DNA of 64,000 bases from Flaccisagitta enflata (Eukaryota; Chaetognatha; Sagittoidea; Aphragmophora). This document shows, piece after piece, positions 1-19,539 of this stretch (position 1 is its first letter; each line of letters begins with the position of its first letter). The stretch covers positions 10,540,001 through 10,604,000 of the forward strand of contig OZ231127.1 in NCBI GenBank assembly GCA_965153355.1. Direction: 5' to 3'. The notes below the pieces were generated by a model that worked only from the letters and a program-made list of their open reading frames with translations, was not told the DNA's origin and searched no databases. The position numbers and the translations under genes were made by a program.

Positions 1-193
1 AACCCGTTTTTGATTTCATCTTGTATACGTAGCCTTGTTCGCGAGTTTGGCCCGCAACAAATGTTGGCTAAGTCGTTTTAGGCTCAGAAAATTTTCTATG
101 GTAAGAGACAATAGGTATCGTTCGATCAGTTCGTTACGCTTTCCTGTAGAGTCTTTCTCAACAGATAGTTAACGGCAACTGTTACTCCGATCT

Positions 194-589
194 TCACTGA
201 TGAATTACGAGTGGGAGAGCACATCCATCAAAGATGAGAGGAATCGCTTTACGATCTTTGTTACCGACGTTGTTGCCTTCAAGATGGTTTCCAGTCTCGA
301 CCAAACTGAGTCTGCCCCACCATCCTCCCCCATCTTCATCATCGCCACGGTTGCCGGCAATAAGATTCGGCCCTACGACTCCTTCCTTAGGCAGCTCATC
401 AGCAGTTTTTGGCCGTCCGTCCCTCATCTTGGGCCGCTCATCTACCGCCTTTGGCCGTCCGCCCTTAATCTTGGGCCGTTCGTTTTCGGTATTAAGCCGC
501 ACGTCTCTCGCCCTTGAACTCTTATTTCCCGCATTCGGGCCCTCGTCGAGCTTTTCCCGACATTTCGCCGTCACTAACTCCCTCAACAA
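194..589 (-). CDS. Possible 3' exon of a basic, repeat-containing protein
   Basis: An open frame of 131 codons on the minus strand has no ATG start (the first codon used is TTG), so it would have to be an internal or last exon ending in TGA at 194. The translation is highly charged and holds four variants of a short Arg-Pro-Lys motif (ERPKIKGG, GRPKAVDE, ERPKMRDG, GRPKTADE), an imperfect tandem repeat of about 14 residues. A pyrimidine-rich stretch followed by AG lies just upstream on the minus strand. I do not recognise the protein. The complementary strand is also open over much of this interval, so the open frame alone is weak evidence. Confidence 0.28.
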   Translation of the reverse strand: MLRELVTAKCREKLDEGPNAGNKSSRARDVRLNTENERPKIKGGRPKAVDERPKMRDGRPKTADELPKEGVVGPNLIAGNRGDDEDGGGWWGRLSLVETGNHLEGNNVGNKDRKAIPLIFDGCALPLVIHQ

Positions 590-1273
590 AAGTGGCAGAA
601 AACCGAAACAACAGGGAGAACGTTGAAAACCTTTTCAAATCAATAGTTACTAGCTAGTAGCTACCATTAGCTTTGCTACTAAAGAATGCCGGTCGTGGCT
701 GAAGTAGTACCTCAGTACAAACTGAGGGGCGCATTGCCCATTTACCTGGATGCAATACCTATTGAGCTGGATGTATTGCCTATTGAGCTGCTGAGCTATT
801 CAGTCTGATCGACAGTTAAGTAGATCCGTATGTTCTTTTGATGGTGTACATCAGTCACGTCGAATGCTTGCAGCGGCCACGAGAGAGAGAGAGAGCCAGA
901 GAGCCAGAGAGCGAGAGACACACACAGAGACACACACAGAGACACACACAGAGATACACACACACACAGAGACACACACAGACAGATACGGCGAGACAGA
1001 GATAGACAGATAGACGCACACGCCCTATCACAGGTAGAGGCAGTCTCAGACAGAAATAGGGAGAGACACGCACAGAGAGACAAAAGGAAGGGAGAGTGGG
1101 GATGGCGGGAACAGAAACTGACAGACAAACAGAAGCTTTAGCAGACAGAAGGCTAATGACAGATAGACTGATGTTGACTGATAGGTGCGCGTTTGGAGGG
1201 TTGTTACGAAGAGTTTATTGTCATCAAGCCGCGGGTGGTTTTCAACGTTCCTCCTGACACCGAATATACTTAG
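590..1273. other. Non-coding stretch with GA/CA-rich simple sequence
   Basis: I see no convincing exon here. A short direct duplication around 738-790 repeats the words GGATG and TATTGAGCTG. From about 881 to 1000 the plus strand is a degenerate mix of GAGAGA and CACACAGAGA units. The first exon or exons of the zinc-finger gene that begins its visible part at 1274 must lie here or further upstream. Confidence 0.6.
881..1000. repeat. Degenerate (GA)n/(CACAGA)n microsatellite
   Basis: The plus strand alternates GAGAGAGA with CACACACAGAGA units. The Cys/Ser/Leu-rich ORFs on the minus strand here are translation of simple repeat and not genes. Confidence 0.85.
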
Positions 1274-3751
1274 ACGGAAATCATTCCCGCTTCCTGCATC
1301 GAAATTGCCAAAAGCTCGCTGAGAGATAGTCTCAACATTTTAGAGAAACTAGCCGAAGCCATCGTCGATCGTAACTCCTCCAGTTTGTGGATTTTACATT
1401 TGAAGAGAAAACCCGATTACATTTCACAGCGGATCAAGCAGCTCGTCGACGACCATGGCTTAACGAAGGAAGAGATCGTCGATGACGTCAACGGTCTTAT
1501 GGGTGACGAACATCGCGCGATCGACCTCGCATTGGACATCACCAAAAGACGCTCCAGATTGCGTTCGTTTCGTTCCAATGCCGATTTTATGGCTCATCTG
1601 TTGGGCGTCTCGCTCGAGTTTTATTACGTCGCGGCCGCCAAGGATTTGAGATTGTTGGAAGTGGGAAGAAACGAAGTGGAGAAGGCCAAGTTGCTGTTAG
1701 ACTTTGGCTTGCCGAGACGCTTCTTGTTGAGAGGTTGGAGTAGTGTGGTACACCGTCCCAGGGCTAAATTTGCACGACGTATCGAAATGATAAAACAATT
1801 TGAAGAGACGAGACCGAATTTTTCCCGCGATGCATTTTTTAACTCGAGTTACATGGTTCATACTGACGCTAAATTCATGTCGTTTTTGATGAAAGTCGCG
1901 GGAATTTGGCAGGACGAAAATCTTCCGCCAGACGTCGAGGATCGCGTCAAAATGTTGGCCGAGATTCTGGACGTGTCGCCAAAGACGGTGATTTATCACG
2001 CCGATAACCACCTCTACGTGGGTGTGGCCATCTTCATGAAACGACTGGAAAAACACAGAAAAATCGTCGAAATCCTTTCCGCTGTGAACGTGAAAGGACA
2101 GATGATTTTGAAAAACAGTCGCCTATTAACACAATTCAAATGTGAGAACGTTTCTGCAGCAGTCAAAGTCGTGAGAGAAAGATATGGAATTGATCATTTC
2201 GAGTTGTTTCATTTATCCCAAGTCGAGAGTTGGGCGAGATACAAGCGTCTTTTGCGAGGACCACCCAATGTAATGAGGAGAATTTGGGACCCTCAGAGCG
2301 ACGCAAAATCTAGTGATCCAGACGAAATTCGAGCGGTTTTGTTAAAACGCAACGTATCGTATACCGCTCTCGCCTTTTTTGACAATGTCTTCGACTGCCG
2401 ATCGAGTGAACATGACAAGAAAACCGAGCTGTTGAAGGAATTAACGGAAGCCATCTTTTGGAAGGATAACGACCGCATTTACGAGTTACTACGAGAAGAT
2501 ACTGATCCAAACAATCTTACCTTTAGCTCCGAGCCCGACAGCGAAATCAGCGACTCCCACGTGGAGAAATTTCTCGCCAAACGACGCGTCAAAAAGCTGT
2601 TGTCTTTGACGAAAACGGAGTGCCCTGATTGTGGGGAAATGTTGACTGGACTTGCATTAAGATTGCATAGCAAATACTGCAAAAAGGCAAACGCGGCTGC
2701 GGGGACGGAAGTTCCAACAATTGAATGTCCAGACTGTGGGAAAGAGTTCAGAAGTGACGCGTTAGCCCAACATCGAAAATATTACTGCAAAAAAGCAAAC
2801 GCAGCTGCGGGACTGAGAGTCCCCAAAAGCGAGTGTCCAGACTGTGGGAAAAAGATGACCAGCGTTGAAACAGCCAAACACAGAAAATACCACTGCAAAA
2901 AGGCGAGTGCGTCTCTTGGACGGTCGGTCCCAATGAGCGAATGTCCAGATTGTGGGAAAAAGGTAAATAGTAATTATTTAGCCTATCACAGAAAATACTG
3001 TTGCAAAAAGGCGAGTGAATCTACTGGACGGCCAGTCCCAATGAGCGACTGTTCAGACTGCGGGAAAAAGATAATTAGTGTCAATTTAGCCCAACATAGA
3101 AAATACTGCAAAAAGGCAAACGCCGCCGCCGGAACTTCTATCCCAACAAGCATGTGTGCAGACTGTGGGAAAGAGATGAGAAGTGACAAATTAGCCAAAC
3201 ATAGAAAATACTGTGAAAAGGCAAACGCCGCTGCCGGAACTTCCATCCCAACAAGCATATGTGCAGACTGTGGGAAAGAGGTGAGAAGTGACTTTTTAGC
3301 CCAACATAGAAAATACTGTGAAAAGGCAAACGCCGCTGCCGGAACTTCCATCCCAACAAGCATGTGTGCAGACTGTGGAAAAGAGGTGAGAAGTGACAAA
3401 TTAGCCGAACATAGAAAATACTGCAAAAAGGCAAACGCCGCCACCGGAACGTCCATCCCAACAAGCGTATGTGCAGACTGTGGGAAAGAGGTGAGAAGTG
3501 ACTTTTTAGCCCAACATAGAAAATACTGCAAAAAGGCAAACGCCGCCACCGGAACGTCCATCCCAACAAGCACGTGCCCAGACTGTGGAATAACTATGCA
3601 AAGTCGACGTTTGTCCCAACACAGAAAAAGATGCTGCAAAGGGGTCAAGTCATCTAGTATAGACGATAGCCTAGTCACTAACGAAACGAGGGAAGATACT
3701 GACAAGTCAAACAACAGCATCAACAACGCCGCCAATCAAAATTTTCGTTAA
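1274..3751 (+). CDS. C2HC zinc-finger array protein with helical N-terminal region (5' partial)
   Basis: The frame is open from 1274 to TAA at 3749-3751 without a plausible initiator ATG at its start. It is preceded by an in-frame TAG at 1271 that is also a candidate splice acceptor (TATACTTAG). This is therefore best read as a last exon whose start lies upstream. The first ~400 residues are predicted from composition to be mostly helical, with units such as RIKQLVDDHGLTKEEIV and RVKMLAEILDVSPKTVI that recall the 30-residue helical repeats of mTERF-type proteins; this is resemblance only. From 2621 onward come ten zinc fingers, C-x2-C-x11-H-x3/4-C, joined by near-identical KKANAAAGTSIPTS linkers. 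The spacing Cys-Cys-His-Cys is that of the ZC2HC1-type finger. A short Ser/Asn-rich tail ends the protein. Binding of nucleic acid is likely but not shown. The gene is plus-strand and stands alone; nearest AATAAA is at 4480. Confidence 0.8.
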   Translation, partial: TEIIPASCIEIAKSSLRDSLNILEKLAEAIVDRNSSSLWILHLKRKPDYISQRIKQLVDDHGLTKEEIVDDVNGLMGDEHRAIDLALDITKRRSRLRSFRSNADFMAHLLGVSLEFYYVAAAKDLRLLEVGRNEVEKAKLLLDFGLPRRFLLRGWSSVVHRPRAKFARRIEMIKQFEETRPNFSRDAFFNSSYMVHTDAKFMSFLMKVAGIWQDENLPPDVEDRVKMLAEILDVSPKTVIYHADNHLYVGVAIFMKRLEKHRKIVEILSAVNVKGQMILKNSRLLTQFKCENVSAAVKVVRERYGIDHFELFHLSQVESWARYKRLLRGPPNVMRRIWDPQSDAKSSDPDEIRAVLLKRNVSYTALAFFDNVFDCRSSEHDKKTELLKELTEAIFWKDNDRIYELLREDTDPNNLTFSSEPDSEISDSHVEKFLAKRRVKKLLSLTKTECPDCGEMLTGLALRLHSKYCKKANAAAGTEVPTIECPDCGKEFRSDALAQHRKYYCKKANAAAGLRVPKSECPDCGKKMTSVETAKHRKYHCKKASASLGRSVPMSECPDCGKKVNSNYLAYHRKYCCKKASESTGRPVPMSDCSDCGKKIISVNLAQHRKYCKKANAAAGTSIPTSMCADCGKEMRSDKLAKHRKYCEKANAAAGTSIPTSICADCGKEVRSDFLAQHRKYCEKANAAAGTSIPTSMCADCGKEVRSDKLAEHRKYCKKANAATGTSIPTSVCADCGKEVRSDFLAQHRKYCKKANAATGTSIPTSTCPDCGITMQSRRLSQHRKRCCKGVKSSSIDDSLVTNETREDTDKSNNSINNAANQNFR
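2621..3640 (+). repeat. Ten in-frame 105/108-bp zinc-finger repeats
   Basis: First-cysteine codons fall at 2621, 2726, 2834, 2942, 3050, 3155, 3260, 3365, 3470 and 3575, so spacing is 105 or 108 bp and always a multiple of three. Fingers 6 to 9 are nearly identical at the DNA level, including the linkers, which points to recent tandem duplication or gene conversion. Finger 1 and finger 10 are the most diverged, as expected if the array grew from its middle. All ten keep the C, C, H and C ligands. Confidence 0.93.
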
Positions 3752-4685
3752 GGGTAATGTCAGCTGCAGAACTCTGTGCAATGCTTGGGTGCTTCACGTT
3801 GCAAAAGTTGGTTGTTTCTTTTTGCTCTTTTTATTTAATGGGGAGTAGCCAATCTTAAGATTTTTACTATTTTTCTTTTATCAAAAATTGTTCATTTTAT
3901 TTTTTAGGAAATTGTTTTTGAGGACCTAATTTGCATAATTCAGTGAGATCAAACAATGCACTGACATTATTTGAATTTACTCATACAAATTTCGACTATT
4001 TATAGAATTGTAATACTGTTTTTTCATAAGCTCTTTCATAGTTTATGTTGTGATATTTTAGTTAATCTGTACAAATATCATAATTTTTTTAAACAAATTA
4101 TTGTTTTTTCTGTAACGAATCTAAATAGGATTTTGCTGAATTCTGGGAAATCTGCGGGAATTTTATGGCCAAATTAAAACAGAAGATTAACGAATTTTGA
4201 AAAAAAAAGGTAATAGTCTTTTTCATGATTTCTTTTCTTCCACGTTACCTGAGTAGGGTGAAGGGATACTCCCAACTTTTGCTATGTGAAGCACCCAAGT
4301 GCAATGCAGTGCTGAAACTGTCAATTGTCAAACCCTACACTCTTGACACGTTGCGGGATCGACATACTCTATCACCGTTACCGGTTGCGCAAATAATGAC
4401 AGAAAAACGAATTTTATTTTGTTTGTAGAAGACCCCGTCAAAGACGACACATGATTCGCATTTGTTTATAAACAATGAAAAATAAACGAGTGATTAGCAG
4501 TTCCTTATACAGAAAAGCAGACGAAGCGGTTTATTAACAAAAACGCGGAATAATTCCTTTTTGTATGATCCAATGATTAAGACGTTAGCAATCATCATTT
4601 ACGCTGATTAATGATAATGATCGTTGAAAAGATTTGAAGTATAGGTAGATATGCTTCTTTTTGGTAGAAATACAGACAGATCAAT
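3752..4685. other. AT-rich 3' flank of the zinc-finger gene
   Basis: Probable 3' UTR and intergenic DNA. AATAAA occurs at 4480-4485, a possible but distant polyadenylation signal. No exon, RNA gene or clear repeat is visible. Confidence 0.5.
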
Positions 4686-5400
4686 TATTTAGCGTGTGAA
4701 GGCGGCAAAAGTTTTAGCAGCCCCCCCTACAGCCCAAACGGCTCAACCGATTTTCACTCTCAGGGCATCTTTGGATACCTTGGGAAAATTAATATGGCGC
4801 CACTTAGGCGATTTTTAAAATTCTACCATTAACCCCCCTAAATGACCACCCCTTGCCCACCCTGGAACCACCCTGGAGGTCCAAAAAAATCGAAAAATTT
4901 TTTTTCCCAAAATTTGAAATTTTTCCCACAGAATCTTGTTAGATGATGTCTTGAGCGATGGATAAACCTGTTTCTACGGCCCAAATGAACATATTCCGCT
5001 GATAAATTGAAGTTTTTTAAGACAGGGTCTAATCTGAATTTGGTAAAGATTGACACCTGGCTGAAAAATCCATTTTTTTACGCAAAAAAATCATGAAAAA
5101 AAGAGCTGAAAATGTGATTAAGTATCGCTCAAGACATCAGTGTACACGATCCTGTTGAGAAAAACTCAAATTTCAGGAAAAAAAATTTTTTCCGATTTTT
5201 TGGGCCTCGGGGGTGGCTTCAGGGTGGGCAAGGGGTGGTTATTTGGGGGGTTTAATGGTTGAATTTGGAAAATCGCCTCGGTGGCGCTGTATTAATTCTT
5301 TCAAGGTATCCAGAGATGCCTCAAGAGTGAAAATTGGTTAGGCGGTTTGGGCTGTAGGGGGGGCTGCTAAAACTTATGGCGCCTGCACACGCTAAATTAC
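4686..5400. mobile_element. Foldback element with ~300-bp inverted arms
   Basis: The left arm (about 4686-4985) reads inward from TTTAGCGTGTG through a C-run and GCATCT-TTGGATACCTTG to GTCTTGAGCGAT. The right arm (about 5100-5400) is its reverse complement with scattered substitutions: ATCGCTCAAGAC near 5125, AAGGTATCCAGAGATGCC near 5303, GGGGGGGCTGCTAAAA near 5356, and CACACGCTAAAT at the end. The centre is short and has no ORF. TA dinucleotides sit near both ends but an exact target duplication cannot be fixed. It is a non-autonomous DNA transposon or foldback repeat of unknown superfamily. Confidence 0.8.
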
Positions 5401-6381
5401 CGGTCCCTTATTTGATACTTGATCTTCTTCGCTTTTTATTTACTTATGTTTTTAACCTAGACATTTCCGGTCGCGCTTATTTTACCATTTATGTTTTATT
5501 CTAACACGTCATTAACACTGTCTCTGAACTGCTAATATGAGCTTTCAACGCATGAACTTGCCTTTTCGACAATACTTTGGAATTAGTTCGTCCTTAACTA
5601 CATTTCAAACTAGGAGAAACAACAGCTAGTGGTTGCAACCATGCCTCTACGTTACGCCGTTACTGAGCTCAGAAACGTTCTCCGAAGACAATATTGCATT
5701 ATCTCAAAACTCATAGATAATATTTGATCCTTGTGAGTTAAGGATCTCGCATTTAGATTTGATCAAATCGGTTAATCTTAGTTTTTTATTTTACAGCACT
5801 TCTTCTGTGATGCGGGAAACAGGAGTACAAGCAGCACATAAAATTTGTACCTACATAATCCCAACTAGTTCAAACGATTTTAGATGAATCGATTCCAAAC
5901 GGTTTTTCATGAAACACTTTGAATTGCCAACCTCATCGCGGTTTACATAAAACTGTATTTGGGGCATTTTACAAATGCAATTGCCGGTTTTCTTCGTTTT
6001 TGTGTGGGAATGAAAAATGACAGAGAAAGACATCCTAAAATGGACAACGTTTGGACACAAGCTTTGAATTTTAACAACATTGTAAGCCCGAGACATGAAG
6101 AATTTACTCAGCGGCAAAGAAGTTAATTTGTGAGATAAAAAGGAGATCTCCTCCATGACGTGACGCCTTCAATATATATTCAAGAATGAAACCTATCCAT
6201 GTGCCGTTATCAGACGTCATTTCTGCGCGGAAATGACCCGAATTTACAATCCAAAAATGCGAATTGAGAATGGACACTAGATAACTGGGCTTAATAATCG
6301 TTAAGAAAAAGATGGCGATCTCATTATCGAAGATCATGATCGACGAAAGATAAAATCGAACCCATCATACGACGTTACACT
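5401..6381. other. Unassigned sequence upstream of the acidic-protein gene
   Basis: No repeat or convincing exon was recognised. The minus-strand ORFs here are short and unsupported by splice sites. The promoter and any 5' UTR of the gene that begins at 6382 would lie here; no TATA-like element stands out. Confidence 0.4.
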
Positions 6382-10703
<4,322 letters not shown>

Positions 10704-10861
10704 GTAGCGGCTATTTAAAAAGAAAGAATTATGAATTGAGAGATATAGAGTGTTTTAACAAAGGGTTGTGTATTTGTATGACGTTAGTCATTTTAGCGTA
10801 GAGGTTAGTGGAGTATGTAGCTGTCGAATTTTGCATACATTTTCGTGATTGGCTCTTGTGC

Positions 10862-10867
10862 AATAAA
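10862..10867 (+). promoter_or_regulatory. AATAAA polyadenylation signal
   Basis: A canonical hexamer 158 bp after the TAA at 10703, in a short AT-rich 3' region. This is the expected distance for the acidic-protein gene. Confidence 0.6.
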
Positions 10868-10956
10868 ACTCTCAATTAAGAAATGTAATTTAAGCTATTT
10901 CCATTCAAAACTGTAGGTAGTGCAGGAACTGACACAAAAATAAAAGCGTGTGCGCG

Positions 10957-11552
<596 letters not shown>

Positions 11553-11584
11553 ACACGCATCAAAATCTGTAACGCAGTAACCAT

Positions 11585-11870
11585 ACTGGAATTCATATGC
11601 CGTCGCTTTTTTTTCATTTGATTTTAACATCATAACAGTCTCTGATGCTAAATTATAAGGAAACTACATGCTTAAACATTGAAAACCGATGAAAAATCGA
11701 GGAAGGGTGTTTTTGTCTTGTGGTTCCCTTCATTAGAAATTGTTTTTGACTTTCCGCTTAAGCTTTAGAAAAAAAAATTCAAAAGATTAACTTTTTTCAA
11801 AATCATTGAAAAGTACAGGGTAATACCCCTTTTTAGGCTTCCCCAGCGGCGATGTTCTTTACACGCTCAC
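11585..11870 (+). repeat. Dispersed repeat, copy 1 (pairs with 15064-15350)
   Basis: From ACTGGAATTCATATGCCG to GGCAGCGGCG-type sequence near 11850 this segment matches 15064-15350 in direct orientation, with small indels and substitutions. Shared words include GGAAACTACATGCTTAAAC and GGTTCCCTTCATTAGAAATT. No coding potential. Its superfamily is unknown. Confidence 0.85.
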
Positions 11871-12066
11871 CTGCGTTGGTGCGGTGTGAAAAATTTAGAA
11901 TATATTCAGGTAAGGCGGGAGATTTAAATACATCGGAATTTTTTTATCGTGACCGTGCAAGCGTATTTCCCATTTGGGGAGAGAAAGGGAACGACTCGCG
12001 TAGAATTCACACCTGCCCTTCTTCATCTCTCATGTCTTGTCCGTTGAAAAATAACGACTCGTGATC

Positions 12067-12261
12067 TTTTTAGTCGCGTGCTTGGCGACCCTACAACCCC
12101 CCTTTGTCGGTCCGTCTGTCGCCGACGGACTCCGTCGGTCCGTCAGTTTGTCACGCTTTACTTTTTTCGTTCATTTTTGCGGTCTTAAGCCTCACTGCTC
12201 CCACCCAAATGATGAAGTGACTTCAAATATAGAACACACCCACCCCCACGCAGCCTTGTTT
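12067..12261 (-). mobile_element. Hairpin-ended short element, family A
   Basis: Read on the minus strand, the complete family runs from an AACAAGGC-type end through a GCAGGAGCAGTGAGG core and a (GACGGACC)n tract to a GTCGCG hairpin and CTAAAAA. Here the plus strand shows TTTTTAGTCGCGTGC, GTCGGTCCGTC, GCCTCACTGCTCCCACCC and CAGCCTTGTT. The hairpin arm is partly decayed (TTGGCGACC). Confidence 0.75.
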
Positions 12262-12540
12262 TGAAGGGCTGTGCTACTTTCAAACGGAATTCTTGCATAA
12301 GATAGCAATAAGAATTAAAAGAAAGCACTGGTACTGGTATTCTTCTAACATTTTGTGTCAATTATTACTAGAGATTTTATGTGCGATGATAATAAATGAT
12401 CAATGAATGAATGAATCAACTGAATTAATGACACTATGACAACAATGTCTATGACAGTATTGCAACGAAATGAGAGAGTGAAACGAAAGGGATACATCGT
12501 CCCTCATCCATCTTACTTGCACGCCATCTTGTCAATCATC

Positions 12541-15063
<2,523 letters not shown>

Positions 15064-15350
15064 TACTGGAATTCATATGCCGCCGTTTTTTTTCTATTTT
15101 ATTTTACCATCATAACAGTCTCTTATGCTTGATTATAAGGAAACTACATGCTTAAACATTGAAAACTGACAAAAAATTGAGGAAGGGAGTTGTTGTCTCT
15201 TGGTTCCCTTCATTAGAAATTGTTTTTGCCTTTCTGCTTGAGCTTTAGAAAAAAAATTCAAAAAGTTCATTTTTTTCGAAATCATTGAAAGATGCAGGGT
15301 AATACTTCTTTTTAGGCTTTGGCAGCGGCGCTCTTCTTTACATATGCTTC
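15064..15350 (+). repeat. Dispersed repeat, copy 2 (pairs with 11585-11870)
   Basis: Same order of conserved words as copy 1, ending in GGCAGCGGCG near 15330. It is clearly diverged from copy 1, so the two are old members of a dispersed family and not a recent duplication. Confidence 0.85.
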
Positions 15351-16465
<1,115 letters not shown>

Positions 16466-16922
16466 AAAATTCTGTTGGGATTTTTACGAGAAAACGCCGT
16501 AAAATGCTGTAAAAAGCCCTAAAATTAGCGTTTTTGACGGTTTTGTCGGTTCAAACTCAGTCAAAAACAAAAGCTCTTGTCAGCAATCAGTCAAACAATA
16601 TCGGTAAGACATTAAGACACATTCATGCAAAGATTCAAGTGATGACGTCATCATTAAACTTCATTTTATGTCATAAAATGCCGTTAAAAAGGCGTTTTTT
16701 GCCAAGTCATCGGGTTTTATCCTGAATTTAGGCAAAAAATTTATCTGAAAATTGACAGAATATGTGTATTGAGTCCTAAGACACACTTATGTTAGAGGCT
16801 TTATACAAATCAAAGTAATTTGGGCGAGTTGAAATACCATAAAAGGTTGTAAATTGACATGAAATAGCGTTTTTGACAATTTTAAGGGTAAATTTGCCAA
16901 AACTGTTCTTTTTAGAAGTGCT

Positions 16923-17592
16923 ACACACACACACTAATAGAGTTCAGAAATGTATAAAAAGCGGAATCTAATTCAATCCATTTGTCACAAGACCAATTTT
17001 AAGGTGGAGAATCAGCTCAGACCACTAAAAAAATTCTCAGGTCAAGATTTGGGGCGCTACCGCTACCTATCTCAGGTCTAAAGGCTATATAAGGTCAAAA
17101 TTTCAAAGTGGGAAATTTGAAAATCTGATTGCAGATTCAGAATCCTTGCAAAAAAGTATCAAAAGAAAATGTCTTTCTTTTTTTGATAATCCATCTAGAA
17201 TACAGTCAAAATTATCATCAAATGTTAAATGAAACCAAATTTTAAACAAAAGAGCAATTTTAACCCGATTGTGACCTTTGAAGTTAAATTACACCATGTT
17301 CTAGTCGGAATATCAACAAAAGAAAAACACTTTTTAAGTACTTTTTTGCAAGAATTGAATCTGAATCTGAATCTGAATCTGCAATCAGATTTTCAAATTT
17401 CCCAATTTGAAATTTTGACCTTATATAGCCTTTTGACCTGAGGTAGGTAGGGGTAGCGCCCCAAATCTTGACCTGAGGATTTTTGTAGTGGTCTGAGCTG
17501 GTTCCCCACCTTAAAATTGGTCTTGTGACAAATGGATTGAATTAGATTCAGCTTTTTATACATTTCTGGACCCTATTAACACACACACACAA
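16923..17592. repeat. Inverted repeat nested in the 2.6-kb element
   Basis: The left arm begins ACACACACACTAATAG and holds TTCAATCCATTTGTCACAAG, AGCTCAGACCACTA and GATTTGGGGCGCTACC. The right arm holds the complements in reverse order and ends CCCTATTAACACACACAC. Arms are about 240 bp with roughly 120 bp between them; a (GAATCT)n slip is present in the right arm near 17355. It could be a separate foldback element that jumped into the larger one. Confidence 0.8.
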
Positions 17593-17600
17593 ACACACAC

Positions 17601-17663
<63 letters not shown>

Positions 17664-17794
17664 CTTATGCACACACGCACACACACACTAACACTCGCAC
17701 AAACACTCGCTCTCTCTCACATACACACACACACTTGCTCACACACACACAAACACACACGCACACATACACATACACATTCACGCACACGTTA

Positions 17795-17831
<37 letters not shown>
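17581..17831. repeat. (CA)n-rich tract
   Basis: Degenerate CA repeats with ACATACAC and ACACTCGC interruptions, touching the right end of the nested inverted repeat. Confidence 0.9.
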
Positions 17832-17832
<1 letters not shown>

Positions 17833-18582
17833 TAACATTTCCATTCTCTCTCAACCTGCCAACATCGTCGTCAGTGTCACCATTATCTGTTATCATCACA
17901 ATTATCATCAAAGTCATCACGTAACAGCACTTTAAATAATTAGTTAAAACCCTATTTCTGTCTCGTTTTAAACACTCTTTCCTTCAATATGTTGCTTGAC
18001 AATCGACGTTTATCCTTTTTTTTTTCTCTCTCTCTCTTGTTAGCCAAAAGTGCTGTTTTTATGGCATTTTACGACCTTTTAGGTTTGACTAAATCACGAC
18101 ATGTTATTTTTTTATTATAATGTAAATGTGTTTCAGGCCCCAGAATCTGCAATATTTTTCTTTTTTGAAGTTTAATTGAATTTCTCATTAAATGAGAGTA
18201 ATTTCTGAAAAAACGATCAAAACTGCTATCTTTACGGCATATTTTCGACCTAAAATGATACTACATGATAACGAGTGGACCTCATTATATGCATGAATGT
18301 ATAGTAGTGCCGTTTCATAATAATATGGTCATTATCTGACAAGTGGAGCAGTTTTCTAGTCAAATCCATCAAAGAAATTGCAAATTTTGCTATTTTACGG
18401 CAATTTTGAACCTATTACGGCGTTGAAATGTGACCAAATTTCTGTGCTCTGTTTTGAAACTTAACAATATATGTGTCGCAGGCCTCGCTTCACATTTTCT
18501 TGTTGTTGTCAAGTGAAAATTACGCTTTATGAGAGGGAAGTGTCAGAAAAACGGTAAAAAAACGGCATGTTATGGCATTTTA

Positions 18583-19070
18583 CGGCATGAAATGACATTC
18601 AATGATGACGGTATCACTGGAACATCAGGACAAATGTGAGTTAGTGCCATATCAGCATCATTTAGCAAGCGCCGCTATTTTTGAGCCAGCACAAACATAA
18701 TGGTCAAAAATGCCATTTTTACGGTTTTTAACGGAATTTTACGGCATAAAATGACATTTAATGATGACAGTATCACTTAAACATCAGGGCAAATGTGTGT
18801 TAGTGCCATATCAGCATTATTTAGCAAGAGCCACTGGTTTTGAGCATGTTTCACCAAACATGATGGTCAAAAATGCCATTTTTACGGCTTTTTACGGCAT
18901 TTCACGGCATAAAATGACATTTAATGATGACGGTATCACTTGAACACAAGGACACATGTGTGTTAGCGCCATTTCAGCATTATTTAGCAAGAGCCGCTGG
19001 TTTTGAGAAATTTTCCCCAAACATTATGGTCAAAAATGCCATTTTTACGGCTTTTTACGGCATTTTACGG
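18583..19070. repeat. Three tandem ~160-bp subterminal repeats
   Basis: Units start with CGGCATRAAATGACATT at 18583, 18742 and 18905, giving periods of 159 and 163 bp. Each contains GATGACGGTATCACT, ATTTAGCAAG and GGTCAAAAATGCCATTTTTA. They lie just inside the right end of the 2.6-kb element, where transposase-binding repeats of DNA transposons often sit. Confidence 0.85.
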
Positions 19071-19539
19071 CATTTTCTCGTAAAATTCCCAACAGAATTT
19101 TTAGTTTTTAGCATGGATACATGCGTTTACATGTATATAGCACCCTTAAATAGGCGGCTATGCTGTGGAATTTTTTCCTACCTACCTCAATTAAAAAGGG
19201 GCGTGTATAGGCAAATGTCAAGAAACGGAAAGTGAGATGGGGTAGATCTAGCCATTTTTTTAATGAATCAAATTCAACAAAACTATACATTACTGTATAG
19301 CTTATGAAGTAACATTTACGAATCCATAGAAGAATTTTGTTAACTGAGCCCATTTTTCATGCAAATTAAGCTTGATTAGACAGATTTTGTACCAAAAAAA
19401 ATACAAAATTAAGCATATTGTAGCAAAAAAATCAATATGAGAATATTTTTTACTTAAATTATGTTTAAACGCAATAGTATGAGGATGTTTCATGGAAAAA
19501 ATCGTAATTTCATGAATTTTCAAAAAATCTCTATAAGCA

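Larger units (their letters stand above)
16466..19102. mobile_element. 2.6-kb element with terminal inverted repeats
   Basis: The left end reads AATTCTGTTGGGATTTTTAC and the right end is its near-perfect complement, TCGTAAAATTCCCAACAGAA. Pairing continues inward through GCCGTAAAATGC-type units for about 70 bp. The subterminal regions at both ends are rich in ACGGCATTTTACGG words on the right and their complements on the left. No transposase ORF remains, so it is non-autonomous. No convincing target-site duplication could be fixed because both flanks are A/T runs. The interior holds another inverted repeat, a (CA)n tract and a tandem array. Confidence 0.75.

Noticed and set aside
2986-3735. 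249-codon minus-strand ORF over the zinc-finger array
   Set aside because: Antisense shadow of the repeated finger codons; no start or splice support.
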